A DNA stretch of 8,476 bases, taken from Fimbriimonadia bacterium. GTDB taxonomy: Bacteria; Armatimonadota; Fimbriimonadia; Fimbriimonadales; Fimbriimonadaceae. The stretch covers positions 1 through 8,476 of the forward strand of contig JALGXY010000399.1 in NCBI GenBank assembly GCA_029824495.1. The letters are read 5' to 3'. The notes under the pieces were generated by a model. That model did no database searches, had not been told where the DNA came from, and was given only the letters and a program-made list of their open reading frames with translations. Of the stretch, positions 1-6,102 are shown piece by piece (position 1 is the first letter of the stretch; the number at the start of each line of letters is the position of its first letter). A program made the position numbers and the translations under genes.

Positions 1-383
1 TTGCACAGATTATTGCAGCTGTCCGCAGGAACTGCGGCCATGATGCGCTCGGCGCCAACCCGGACACAGGCAACTTCCTTCTTGTCGGACAGCCAAGCCA
101 TGAAGCGATCAAACAGGTGGCAGACTGCGCCTACATGGTCCACTTCAAGGACTTCAAGCCGGCTCCAGAAAGTGATGAGGGCTACCGAGACCTCGAAGGC
201 AACGTGTTCCACGGAACAGTTGTCGGCGAGGGCACAGTCGACCTTAACGCCTGTCTTTCCATCCTGAAAGAGCAGGGCTTTGACGGCTGGGTCAATCTCG
301 AGTGGGAAGGCACAGGCGACCCGATGGTCGATGTGCCGAAGTCACTCGACAACGAACGAGCCTGTCTGAACTCACTCGCCTGA
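1..383 (+). CDS. Sugar phosphate isomerase/epimerase (xylose isomerase-like TIM barrel), 3' part
   Basis: The reading frame is open from base 3, has no start inside the window, and ends at TGA 381-383, giving 126 visible C-terminal residues. The segment carries hallmarks of the xylose isomerase-like / AP-endonuclease-2 TIM-barrel superfamily. A GANPDTGNF stretch is the usual site of a barrel metal ligand. It is followed by HFKDFKP, the 'H-x-K-D' strand with a metal-binding His, and then by a G-x-V-V-G-E-G-x-V-D-L segment. The last barrel strand is NLEWEG, with a probable Glu ligand, followed by a GDP loop and a terminal helix. Such proteins isomerise or epimerise sugars or cyclitols with a divalent metal, and the substrate cannot be told from this piece. 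The shorter possible start at ATG 117 would cut the barrel in half and is rejected. The gene ends tail to tail with the exchanger gene, overlapping it by 12 nt. Confidence 0.85.
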   Translation, partial: AQIIAAVRRNCGHDALGANPDTGNFLLVGQPSHEAIKQVADCAYMVHFKDFKPAPESDEGYRDLEGNVFHGTVVGEGTVDLNACLSILKEQGFDGWVNLEWEGTGDPMVDVPKSLDNERACLNSLA

Positions 384-1454
384 GCCGTTCAGCTTCTCTT
401 TGCGCTCGACGATCACCTTATTCAGCGTCAGTGCTGCGGCTGTGCCGACGATCAGCGGCAGGACAATCCAGATCACGGTGCTGTTGAACTGTGCCAGAAC
501 AGAGTGCTCTTGGGCGTTTAGCGCCAAGTAGGTCGTGTAGATCCCATAGATCAGCAGGAACATCACGCCCTCCCACCGGAAGATCCGGTAGCCGACGAAC
601 AGGATCGGGAAGCAGGCAAACAGCACCACCGCCATAAAGGGCAGATCAAATGCAAGAGCCGGCGGTGCGATCGGTACGGCCAGCGGAGAGATCGCAGCCG
701 TCAGGCCAAGCACGACAAGGACGTTGAAGATACAGCTTCCCACCACGTTGCCGACAGCCAGATCTCGCTCCCCACGCATGATCGCGACAATCGTGGTCGC
801 CAGCTCAGGCGCGCTGGTTCCGATCGCCACAACAGTGAGGCCAATGATGAGTGAACTGACGCCGAGCGAGGCTGCAACGTCGGTGGCACCTTTGACCAGC
901 CATTGAGAGCCGACAACAAGAAGGATGATGCCGCCCACAATCTGGGCGAGTGTCTTGACTCCTGACTGGCCGGGATCGACATCTGCCCGCTCCTGCAGCG
1001 GTGGATTGTCGCGGCTGAACTTTATCAGGGTGAGCGTGTAGAAGATCGACCCGCCAAATAGGACGAATCCTTCCCATCGCTGATAGCTCCTATCGAGTCC
1101 GAAAGCCCACATCAGCAGGCCGCATCCGATCATTACGGGAACGTCAAACCGGATCAACTGCCTCTTGACCACGATTGTTGCCAAAGCGGCAGCGACACCC
1201 AATATCAGCAGGACATTGGCGATGTTGCTGCCGATGACATTGCCCACGGCCAGATCAGCATTGCCTTTCAAAGCGGAGGTGACGCTGATCGCCAGCTCAG
1301 GAGCACTCGTGCCGAATGAGACGACCGTCAGTCCAACGATCAGCGAGCTCATGCCGAGGCTGAGCGCCAAGCGAGACGCACCCTTGACCATCATGTCTGC
1401 GCCGTACAACAGCACGACCAGACCGATCAGAAAGACAAGGGACGAGAGGAACAC
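372..1454 (-). CDS. CaCA-family Na+(K+)/Ca2+ exchanger, YrbG-like
   Basis: This 360-residue integral membrane protein starts at GTG 1454. It shows the two inverted alpha-repeats of the Ca2+/cation antiporter superfamily. Alpha-1 has GTSAPE at 48-53 and GNVIGSNIAN at 71-80; alpha-2 has GTSAPE at 212-217 and GNVVGSCIFN at 236-245. Glu53 and Glu217 match the ion-ligating glutamates of the archaeal NCX_Mj exchanger. Asn80 and Asn245 sit where NCX_Mj has Asn81 and Asp240, so the second repeat has Asn in place of Asp. About ten hydrophobic segments are visible, with a hydrophilic loop at roughly 146-168 linking the halves. It would expel Ca2+ across the inner membrane using inward Na+ (possibly K+ or H+). 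It begins 5 nt after the stop of DAHP synthase copy A with no clear Shine-Dalgarno sequence, which suggests translational coupling at the end of the operon. The family call is firm; the exact ions are unknown. Confidence 0.93.
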   Translation of the reverse strand: MFLSSLVFLIGLVVLLYGADMMVKGASRLALSLGMSSLIVGLTVVSFGTSAPELAISVTSALKGNADLAVGNVIGSNIANVLLILGVAAALATIVVKRQLIRFDVPVMIGCGLLMWAFGLDRSYQRWEGFVLFGGSIFYTLTLIKFSRDNPPLQERADVDPGQSGVKTLAQIVGGIILLVVGSQWLVKGATDVAASLGVSSLIIGLTVVAIGTSAPELATTIVAIMRGERDLAVGNVVGSCIFNVLVVLGLTAAISPLAVPIAPPALAFDLPFMAVVLFACFPILFVGYRIFRWEGVMFLLIYGIYTTYLALNAQEHSVLAQFNSTVIWIVLPLIVGTAAALTLNKVIVERKEKLNGSGE

Positions 1455-1459
1455 CGACT

Positions 1460-2527
1460 CTATTTTGACCCGCGGCGCGCACGAACCGACTCTGCAAGTT
1501 CGAGCATAAGGGCCTCAGTCTCCTCGATGCCGATGCAGGCGTCGGTGACGCTCTGTCCATAAGTGAGGCTAGGAATGTCCTCCATTCCTTGTCGCCCTTC
1601 AGCGAGGAACGATTCGAGCATGATCCCAAAAATCTTGTCGCTGCCGGCTGCGATCTGCCGCGCGATTTCTTGGGCAACTGCGCCCTGCTTCGTATGGTCT
1701 TTGCTGCTGTTGCCGTGGCTGCAGTCGATCATGACCTTAGCGCTCAGCCCGTGCTTCTGCAGCTGCTCGGCGGCCTCGTCGATCGAGGACTCGTCAAAGT
1801 TCGGTCCGCTGGCACCGCCGCGGAGAATGATGTGACCATCACGATTGCCTTCAGTCTGGAAAATCGCGGTGACGCCCTGTTTGGTGACACTGGGGAACCA
1901 GTGGCTGGCCGCCGAGGCTCGCACCCCGTCGACTGCTCCTTGGACATCGCCAGATGTCGCATTCTTAAAGCCCATCGGCATCGAAGATCCGCTGGCGACC
2001 TGTCGGTGAATCTGACTTTCAGTTGTTCGTGCGCCGATCGCGGCCCAAGCAACCAGGTCGGCCGTGTACTGGGGCGTGATATTGTCGAGCAGCTCACTGC
2101 CGGGTGCTAACCCAAGTTCACAAAGGTAAGCCAAGAGCTCTCGTGAGAGCCGAAGACCTTTGTTGATCTTGTGGCTGCCGTCGAGTTCTGGATCGTAGAC
2201 GAGCCCTTTCCAGCCGCCAACCGTTCGCGGCTTCTCAAAATAGGTCCGCATCACGACGATCAGATCGTCCTTCAGCTTGTCGGCTGCGCTTTTGAGCCGC
2301 CGAGCGTAGTGCCGGGCAGCATCGACATCGTGGATAGAACAGGGGCCGATGATACAGACCAGCCGATCATCCTTGCCGTGCAGTGCGTTGGCGATGTCAT
2401 GTCGCGCCTTGTCGATCGTCTTCAGAGCTGCCGGTGAGGCGGGGATATCCTCGATCAGGATCGCTGGCGGCACCAGCGGCTTGATCTGAGAGATTCGGAC
2501 GTTGTCGGTCAGGAGGTTCTGCGGCAT
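1460..2527 (-). CDS. 3-deoxy-7-phosphoheptulonate (DAHP) synthase, class I, copy A
   Basis: This 355-residue protein (E. coli AroG is 350) condenses PEP and erythrose-4-phosphate to DAHP, the first step of the shikimate pathway, in the cytoplasm. By alignment to AroG the metal ligands are intact: Cys63 in IGPCSIHD, His271 in DCSHGN, Glu305 and Asp329. So are the PEP/phosphate residues Arg94, Lys99 (MRTYFEKP), Arg167 (GARTTESQ), Lys188 (GFKN) and Arg236 (LRGG). At effector-site positions it has Asn9 where AroG has Asp7 and AroF has Asn8, and Ser213 where AroG has Ser211 and AroF has Gly. This mixed pattern leaves its inhibitor open. It is the third DAHP synthase in transcription order, 38 nt after copy B. 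A 6-bp inverted repeat (2532-2544) lies in that gap just before the ATG. aroF, aroG or aroH cannot be assigned from sequence alone. Confidence 0.96.
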   Translation of the reverse strand: MPQNLLTDNVRISQIKPLVPPAILIEDIPASPAALKTIDKARHDIANALHGKDDRLVCIIGPCSIHDVDAARHYARRLKSAADKLKDDLIVVMRTYFEKPRTVGGWKGLVYDPELDGSHKINKGLRLSRELLAYLCELGLAPGSELLDNITPQYTADLVAWAAIGARTTESQIHRQVASGSSMPMGFKNATSGDVQGAVDGVRASAASHWFPSVTKQGVTAIFQTEGNRDGHIILRGGASGPNFDESSIDEAAEQLQKHGLSAKVMIDCSHGNSSKDHTKQGAVAQEIARQIAAGSDKIFGIMLESFLAEGRQGMEDIPSLTYGQSVTDACIGIEETEALMLELAESVRARRGSK

Positions 2528-2531
2528 GTCG

Positions 2532-2544
2532 GCTCACGGTGAGC
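2532..2544. repeat. Short inverted repeat just upstream of DAHP synthase copy A
   Basis: GCTCAC and GTGAGC form a perfect 6-bp palindrome around one central base, 4 nt before the ATG of copy A. It occupies the place where a ribosome-binding site would be expected. It could be a small operator or an mRNA structure, or chance. No T-run follows it, so it is not an intrinsic terminator. Confidence 0.35.
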
Positions 2545-2565
2545 GTGACACACAAGACCCGCGGT

Positions 2566-3615
2566 TTAGGCCTTTTTCGCCTCGGCGAGCAGTCCCAAGA
2601 TCTCCTCGGTCTCACTGATGCCGATGCAGGAGTCGGTGATGCTGACGCCATATTCGAGCGATGTCAGGTCTGCCGAATCCTGTTTTCCTTCCTTCAAGAA
2701 CGACTCGATCATCACGCCGAAGATATTCTCGGCACCGCTCTTGATCTGGTCGGCCAGATCACTGGCCACCAGCTTCTGCTTCGTGTGGTCTTTGCCGCTG
2801 TTCCCATGGCTGCAGTCGACCATCAGTTTGGAAGGAAGACCATGCTGGAGCAGCTTTGATGAGGCGTCATCCAAGAAGCTCTTTTCGTAGTTGGGCTGGC
2901 TTCCGCCACGCATGATCACGTGACAGACGTCGTTGCCTTCAGTTTCGAAAATCGCAGTGACGCCCTGCTTGGTGACACCAGGGAACCAGTGGCTCTTAGC
3001 TGAGGCCCGAACAGCGTCGATCGCAGCCTGCACTTCGCCAGATGTCGAGTTCTTGAAACCGATCGGCATCGAGGAGCCGCTGGCCACCTGTCGGTGAATC
3101 TGGCTCTCTGTGGTTCGAGCGCCGATGGCGGTCCAGCTCACCAGGTCTGCAGTGAACTGCGGAAGGATGTTGTCGAGCATTTCGCAGCCGGCGGGCAGGC
3201 CGATCAGTCCGATGTCCTTCAACAGCCCTCGTGCCAGTGTTAGGCCCTTGTTGATCTTGTGGCTGCCGTCGAGCTCAGGGTCATAAACCAGCCCTTTCCA
3301 TCCACCCACTGTTCGCGGCTTCTCGAAATAGGTGCGCATCAAAATAATCAGATCTTCGCTGTGCCGGTCTGCGATGATCTTGAGCTGCTGTGCGTAGTCG
3401 ATGGCTGCTTCTGGGTCGTGCAATGAACAGGGGCCGACAATGCAGACAAGGCGATCATCTTCGCCGTAAAGTGCGTTTCGAATCGCGGTCCGTGTGTTGG
3501 AGACCAGATCGAGAACCTGCTGAGGGGCAGGGATGTCCTCCAGCAGAATCGAAGGCTGAATCAGCGGCTTGATCTGGCGGATACGGAGGTTGTCTGTAAC
3601 GTAGCTTTCCGGCAT
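2566..3615 (-). CDS. DAHP synthase, class I, copy B (AroF-like effector residues)
   Basis: This is a 349-residue class I DAHP synthase from ATG 3615, chosen because its N-terminus (MPESYVTDNLRIRQIKPL) then lines up with copy A (MPQNLLTDNVRISQIKPL) and an AGGG lies 6 nt upstream. An in-frame TTG at 3633 would add six residues and also has an AGGG before it. Catalytic and metal residues are all present: Cys63, Arg94, Lys99, Arg167, Lys188, Arg236, His270, Glu304 and Asp328. It differs from its neighbours in having Gly213 in FPGVTK where copies A and C have Ser, and it has Asn in the N-terminal TDN motif. Both match E. coli AroF (Tyr-inhibited) rather than AroG, so Tyr control is a reasonable inference. 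It lies 41 nt after copy C and 38 nt before copy A, in the same transcript. Confidence 0.95.
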   Translation of the reverse strand: MPESYVTDNLRIRQIKPLIQPSILLEDIPAPQQVLDLVSNTRTAIRNALYGEDDRLVCIVGPCSLHDPEAAIDYAQQLKIIADRHSEDLIILMRTYFEKPRTVGGWKGLVYDPELDGSHKINKGLTLARGLLKDIGLIGLPAGCEMLDNILPQFTADLVSWTAIGARTTESQIHRQVASGSSMPIGFKNSTSGEVQAAIDAVRASAKSHWFPGVTKQGVTAIFETEGNDVCHVIMRGGSQPNYEKSFLDDASSKLLQHGLPSKLMVDCSHGNSGKDHTKQKLVASDLADQIKSGAENIFGVMIESFLKEGKQDSADLTSLEYGVSITDSCIGISETEEILGLLAEAKKA

Positions 3616-3656
3616 GGCGAACCCTGCCGCCAATCATGCCCTATTTGAATACAACT

Positions 3657-4736
3657 CTAGGCCAGAGCGCGCCGTGCTCGAACCGAGTCAGCCAAGGTGG
3701 CAACCAGCTCTGCAGTTTCAGAAAAATCGACGCACGCATCAGTGATGCTCTGCCCGTAGGTCAGCTCGGCCTTGGGGGCATAAGCTTGACTGCCTTCGAC
3801 CAGGAAGCTCTCCATCATAAACCCAAAAACAGAATCAGATCCGGCCCGAATCTGGTCGGCAACAGACTCGGTGCAGGCCCTCTGCTTTTTGTGGTCCTTG
3901 CCGCTGTTTCCGTGGCTAAAATCGACCATCATCCGTGGCTGAAGGCCGAGATTCCGGAGGCTAGATGCGTTTTCCGAAACCGCGTCAGCTCCGTAGTTGG
4001 GGCCTGTTTCCGAACCGCCTCGGAGAATGAGATGGCAGTTCGGGTTGCCGGAAGTCTTGAGAATCGCAGAAATGCCCTGCTTAGTGACTGAGGAGAACCA
4101 GTGGCTCATCGCTGCCGACTGAATCGCATCAATCGCTGTCTGTGTGCTGCCGGTCGTGCTGTTTTTGAAACCAACCGGCATCGAACAGCCGCTGGCAAAT
4201 TGGCGGTGGATCTGGCTTTCGGTGGTCCGAGCGCCGATGGCAGCCCAGACGACATGGTCAGAAATGAACTGCGGAAGAATGTTGTCTAGGAACTCACAGG
4301 CGACCGGCATGCCGATCTCGGCGAGGTCAGCCAGGAGCTGTCGCGACATGCGCAGGCCTTTGTTGATCTGGTGCGATCCATCGAGCATCGGATCGTTCAT
4401 CAGCCCTTTCCAGCCGCCGACTGTTCGAGGCTTTTCGAAGTAGGTCCGCATGACGATCAAGAGATCGTTTCTATGCTGGTCAGCAAGCTCTTTCAGCTTT
4501 CGGCCGTACTCCAATGCGGCATCAACATCGTGGATCGAACAGGGGCCGATGATTCCAACCAGTCGATCATCTTTGCCCGTCAGACAGTCAACGATCTCTC
4601 GCCTAGTTCTGGCGACAAGCTCGGTTGCGTCTTCAGTACATGGGATGTCTTCAATGAGGATGGCAGGCGCGATGAGAGGCCGCACCTCTTCGATGCGGAT
4701 GTCGTCGGTCGCCGTGTGAATCGGGTGATCAGCCAT
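3657..4736 (-). CDS. DAHP synthase, class I, copy C (AroG-like effector residues)
   Basis: This 359-residue protein starts at ATG 4736, 8 nt after the pcp stop, and is the first of the three paralogues to be transcribed. The active site is complete: Cys66 in IGPCSIHD, Arg97, Lys102, Arg170, Lys191, Arg239, His275 (VDFSHGN), Glu309 and Asp333. At effector positions it carries Asp in TDDIRI and Ser216 in FSSVTK, the AroG-like (Phe-inhibited) combination. AroH also has Ser there, so Trp control is not excluded. It is the most divergent of the three: KNSTTGSTQT and an extra PKAEL-type insertion near 320 are absent from A and B. It ends in an SVRARR tail like copy A and AroG. The ribosome-binding site is weak, so translation probably continues from pcp. 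Confidence 0.95.
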   Translation of the reverse strand: MADHPIHTATDDIRIEEVRPLIAPAILIEDIPCTEDATELVARTRREIVDCLTGKDDRLVGIIGPCSIHDVDAALEYGRKLKELADQHRNDLLIVMRTYFEKPRTVGGWKGLMNDPMLDGSHQINKGLRMSRQLLADLAEIGMPVACEFLDNILPQFISDHVVWAAIGARTTESQIHRQFASGCSMPVGFKNSTTGSTQTAIDAIQSAAMSHWFSSVTKQGISAILKTSGNPNCHLILRGGSETGPNYGADAVSENASSLRNLGLQPRMMVDFSHGNSGKDHKKQRACTESVADQIRAGSDSVFGFMMESFLVEGSQAYAPKAELTYGQSITDACVDFSETAELVATLADSVRARRALA

Positions 4737-4744
4737 CGCTCAGC

Positions 4745-5272
4745 CTATAAGAGTGCCACAAGCTGCTTCAGGATCGCCGTCTGGCGGTCCATCGGCAGGG
4801 CCTCAGTCGGGGGAATATGCAGGAATCCGGCCGGATAGCCCGGATGGTGCTGAAGAGTGCGATAAAGCAGATAGTTGCAGAGATAGTCGCCGGCGTCGGT
4901 GCTCGCCTGCCAGGGGTGGTCGTCTGTGAGCAGATCGGCCCTCTGCCAAAGCGGGGCTGCGATCTGCTGGGGTTGCATGGCCTCGATCGGACCTGGTCCC
5001 TGCAGGCTTCCGCTCGTGTCTGGGATTTTGCCGATCCTGTTCCTGCCGACCGTTTCCAGGAGCGGAACCTTGCCTTTGCCATTGACGCCGATCATCAAGA
5101 GCGCTCCGTATTCTCTGAACGGGGCTCGCTCGACAAACTCGTCTACAGCATCAAACGTGACCTTGAGAATCTCTCGCGGACAGTCGCTGGCTTGTGCCAA
5201 CTCAGAGGCCGGGTTTGTTTTAAACCGGCCGAACGGGCCGAACCCGGTCACGAAAAGATCCTCTGGAGACAC
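4745..5272 (-). CDS. pcp: Pyrrolidone-carboxylate (pyroglutamyl) peptidase I, family C15, short form
   Basis: This 175-residue protein, from GTG 5272, would remove N-terminal pyroglutamate from peptides in the cytoplasm. Family signatures in order are VTGFGPFG (8-15) with NPAS (20-23); then Glu73 in LLETVGRNR, at the place of the conserved C15 Glu; then DAGDYLCNYLLY, with the catalytic Cys132; then GFLHIPPTE, with the catalytic His152. The Cys-His-Glu set is therefore complete. The protein is shorter than the usual 200-215 residues, mainly by loss of sequence between strand 1 and the Glu-containing strand. The GTG at 5272 is the only usable start: an in-frame TGA lies at 5285-5287, and the ATG at 5280 is out of frame. 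No Shine-Dalgarno precedes it, and a TACAAT box sits 6 nt upstream, suggesting a leaderless mRNA. It heads the five-gene run with the DAHP synthases. Confidence 0.85.
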   Translation of the reverse strand: MSPEDLFVTGFGPFGRFKTNPASELAQASDCPREILKVTFDAVDEFVERAPFREYGALLMIGVNGKGKVPLLETVGRNRIGKIPDTSGSLQGPGPIEAMQPQQIAAPLWQRADLLTDDHPWQASTDAGDYLCNYLLYRTLQHHPGYPAGFLHIPPTEALPMDRQTAILKQLVALL

Positions 5273-5278
5273 ACAGCC

Positions 5279-5284
5279 ATTGTA
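5279..5284 (-). promoter_or_regulatory. Predicted -10 box (TACAAT) of the pcp-DAHP synthase operon
   Basis: Read on the minus strand, TACAAT matches the sigma-70 -10 consensus at 5 of 6 positions. It ends 6 nt before the GTG of pcp, so transcription should begin at or next to the first base of the start codon. This would give a leaderless message, consistent with the lack of a ribosome-binding site. No good -35 hexamer is visible at 16-18 bp. Confidence 0.5.
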
Positions 5285-5288
5285 TCAT
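5283..5288 (+). promoter_or_regulatory. Predicted -10 box (TATCAT) of the GNAT gene
   Basis: TATCAT matches the -10 consensus at 5 of 6 positions and overlaps the opposing TACAAT box of pcp by two bases. Expected initiation is near 5295, a few bases before the TTG start at 5299, so the leader would be nearly absent. The surrounding 10-mer TGTATCATTC recurs on the minus strand at 6300-6291, in front of another gene. Confidence 0.45.
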
Positions 5289-5298
5289 TCGATCAGTT

Positions 5299-5826
5299 TT
5301 GGAACAGAGCATCGAAACAGATCGGCTGACATTGCGGCGCTGGACTGCAGATGATGGACCAGCTGTCCTGGCGCTCTATGGCAACGCCGAGGTGGCCCGG
5401 TGGCTCCACCGCAAGCCGATGACCGCCGCTGAATCTGAGGAGGCGATCAGCATGCTGCTGGAGCGGCAGGCGCAGTTTGAGCACCCCTACGGTCTCTGGG
5501 CGATTGTTGAGCAGTCATCCGGCCTGGTCGCGGGTATGGGGTTGATCAAACCACGTCCTGGTGTCGGAGAGCAGCCGGTTGAAGTCGGCTGGCACCTGAA
5601 TCGCAATTTCTGGGGCAAGGGCTACGCCACCGAGATGGCTTGCGGCCTGATTACGGCTCACTTTGAGCACTCAGATGCTGACGAGGTGACGACGATCATC
5701 CTTCCGGATAATCTGAGGTCTCAAGCGACGGCCGTGCGGCTTGGGTTTGTGCATTCCGGCGAGTGGTTTCTGCATCCAGTCGGCCTCAATCACCGCTCGT
5801 ATCGGCTGAAACGCGAGGATTGGTGA
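5299..5826 (+). CDS. GNAT-family N-acetyltransferase (RimJ/RimL type)
   Basis: This 175-residue single-domain protein transfers the acetyl group of acetyl-CoA to an amine, either a protein N-terminus or a small molecule. The substrate cannot be read from sequence. It begins with the typical T-D-R-L-T-L-R-R-W strand (7-15). The core beta-4/acetyl-CoA-binding region is VEVGWHL followed by NRNFWGKGYATE (101-112), the R-x-x-G-x-G/A pyrophosphate loop. After this come the NLRSQATAVRLGF helix and strand (138-150), the usual RimJ/RimL signature ending in 'LGF', and a terminal R-S-Y-R-L strand. The TTG at 5299 is chosen because the TDRL strand then starts at the normal distance; no ATG or GTG start lies nearby upstream. 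It is divergent from pcp with 26 nt between the starts. Confidence 0.9.
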   Translation: MEQSIETDRLTLRRWTADDGPAVLALYGNAEVARWLHRKPMTAAESEEAISMLLERQAQFEHPYGLWAIVEQSSGLVAGMGLIKPRPGVGEQPVEVGWHLNRNFWGKGYATEMACGLITAHFEHSDADEVTTIILPDNLRSQATAVRLGFVHSGEWFLHPVGLNHRSYRLKREDW

Positions 5827-5836
5827 TTCGGATTCT

Positions 5837-5871
5837 CCCTCTCCTCTCGTGGAAGAGGAATAACGTGAGGG
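5837..5871. terminator. Two-tier hairpin between convergent genes (possible bidirectional terminator)
   Basis: The inner stem is TCCTCT/AGAGGA with a 6-nt loop. The outer stem is CCCTC/GAGGG, separated from the inner one by a 7-nt bulge on the right side. It fills nearly all of the 48 nt between the stop codons of the GNAT gene (+) and the 70-residue membrane protein (-), the right place for a shared terminator. There is no U-tract on either side, so classic intrinsic termination is doubtful. Its left arm (GATTCTCCCTC) resembles the palindromes at 6387-6428 and 6537-6568. Confidence 0.5.
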
Positions 5872-5874
5872 GGC

Positions 5875-6087
5875 TTAACCAAAGAGCCACTCGGTCAGCA
5901 GCATGATGAGAGCAATAATGACCAGTGCGACAGGAAGAATAATCAGGAGGGCAAATCGTTGGGTCTGGCGTGGATATCTCCGGCCCTCTTTGATGTTTCG
6001 ATAGAAGGCTTGAAGCGCCTGCTGCTCGGCGTCAGCCAATCGCTGCCGCTCCTCCGGGGTCATCTTTTTCAGATCTTCATCGGTCAT
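5875..6087 (-). CDS. Small single-TM protein, 70 aa, function unknown
   Basis: I do not recognise a family. The N-terminal two thirds is charged and helical, beginning TDEDLKKMTPEERQRL and continuing to a basic patch (residues 34-44, KEGRRYPRQTQ). A single hydrophobic segment follows at about 45-68 (FALLIILPVALVIIALIMLL), and the C-terminus is WLFG. This is a tail-anchored or cytoplasm-in membrane protein by the positive-inside rule. It has the best ribosome-binding site in the window, and the start (ATG 6087) lies 15 nt downstream of the stop of the preceding small membrane protein, so the two are probably co-transcribed. The strong site, sensible amino-acid composition and TM segment argue that it is a real gene. 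Confidence 0.72.
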   Translation of the reverse strand: MTDEDLKKMTPEERQRLADAEQQALQAFYRNIKEGRRYPRQTQRFALLIILPVALVIIALIMLLTEWLFG

Positions 6088-6094
6088 TGATTTT

Positions 6095-6101
6095 CCCTCC
6101 T
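6095..6101 (-). promoter_or_regulatory. Strong Shine-Dalgarno sequence (AGGAGGG)
   Basis: On the minus strand AGGAGGG ends 7 nt before the ATG at 6087, ideal spacing. It contrasts with the first genes of transcripts in this window, which lack such a site, and it fixes the start of the 70-residue protein as an internal operon gene. Confidence 0.75.
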
Positions 6102-6102
6102 A

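Noticed and set aside
1589..2110. 173-residue frame on the + strand opposite DAHP synthase copy A
   Set aside because: Antisense shadow of a clearly conserved enzyme; no domain, no start context, and similar shadows occur opposite the other two copies.
3616..3633. TTG start for DAHP synthase copy B, adding six residues
   Set aside because: ATG 3615 aligns with the N-terminus of copy A and has its own AGGG at suitable spacing; the TTG start remains possible.
3636..4091. 151-residue frame on the + strand opposite copy C
   Set aside because: Antisense shadow; its product shows no recognisable motif, while the minus strand encodes a complete DAHP synthase.
4371..5329. Two long + strand frames (155 and 170 residues) opposite copy C and pcp
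   Set aside because: They lie fully antisense to enzymes with intact active sites, and long antisense frames are expected at this codon bias.
5837..5871. Classic rho-independent terminator
   Set aside because: The stem is good but no T-run follows on either strand, so only a tentative terminator call is given.
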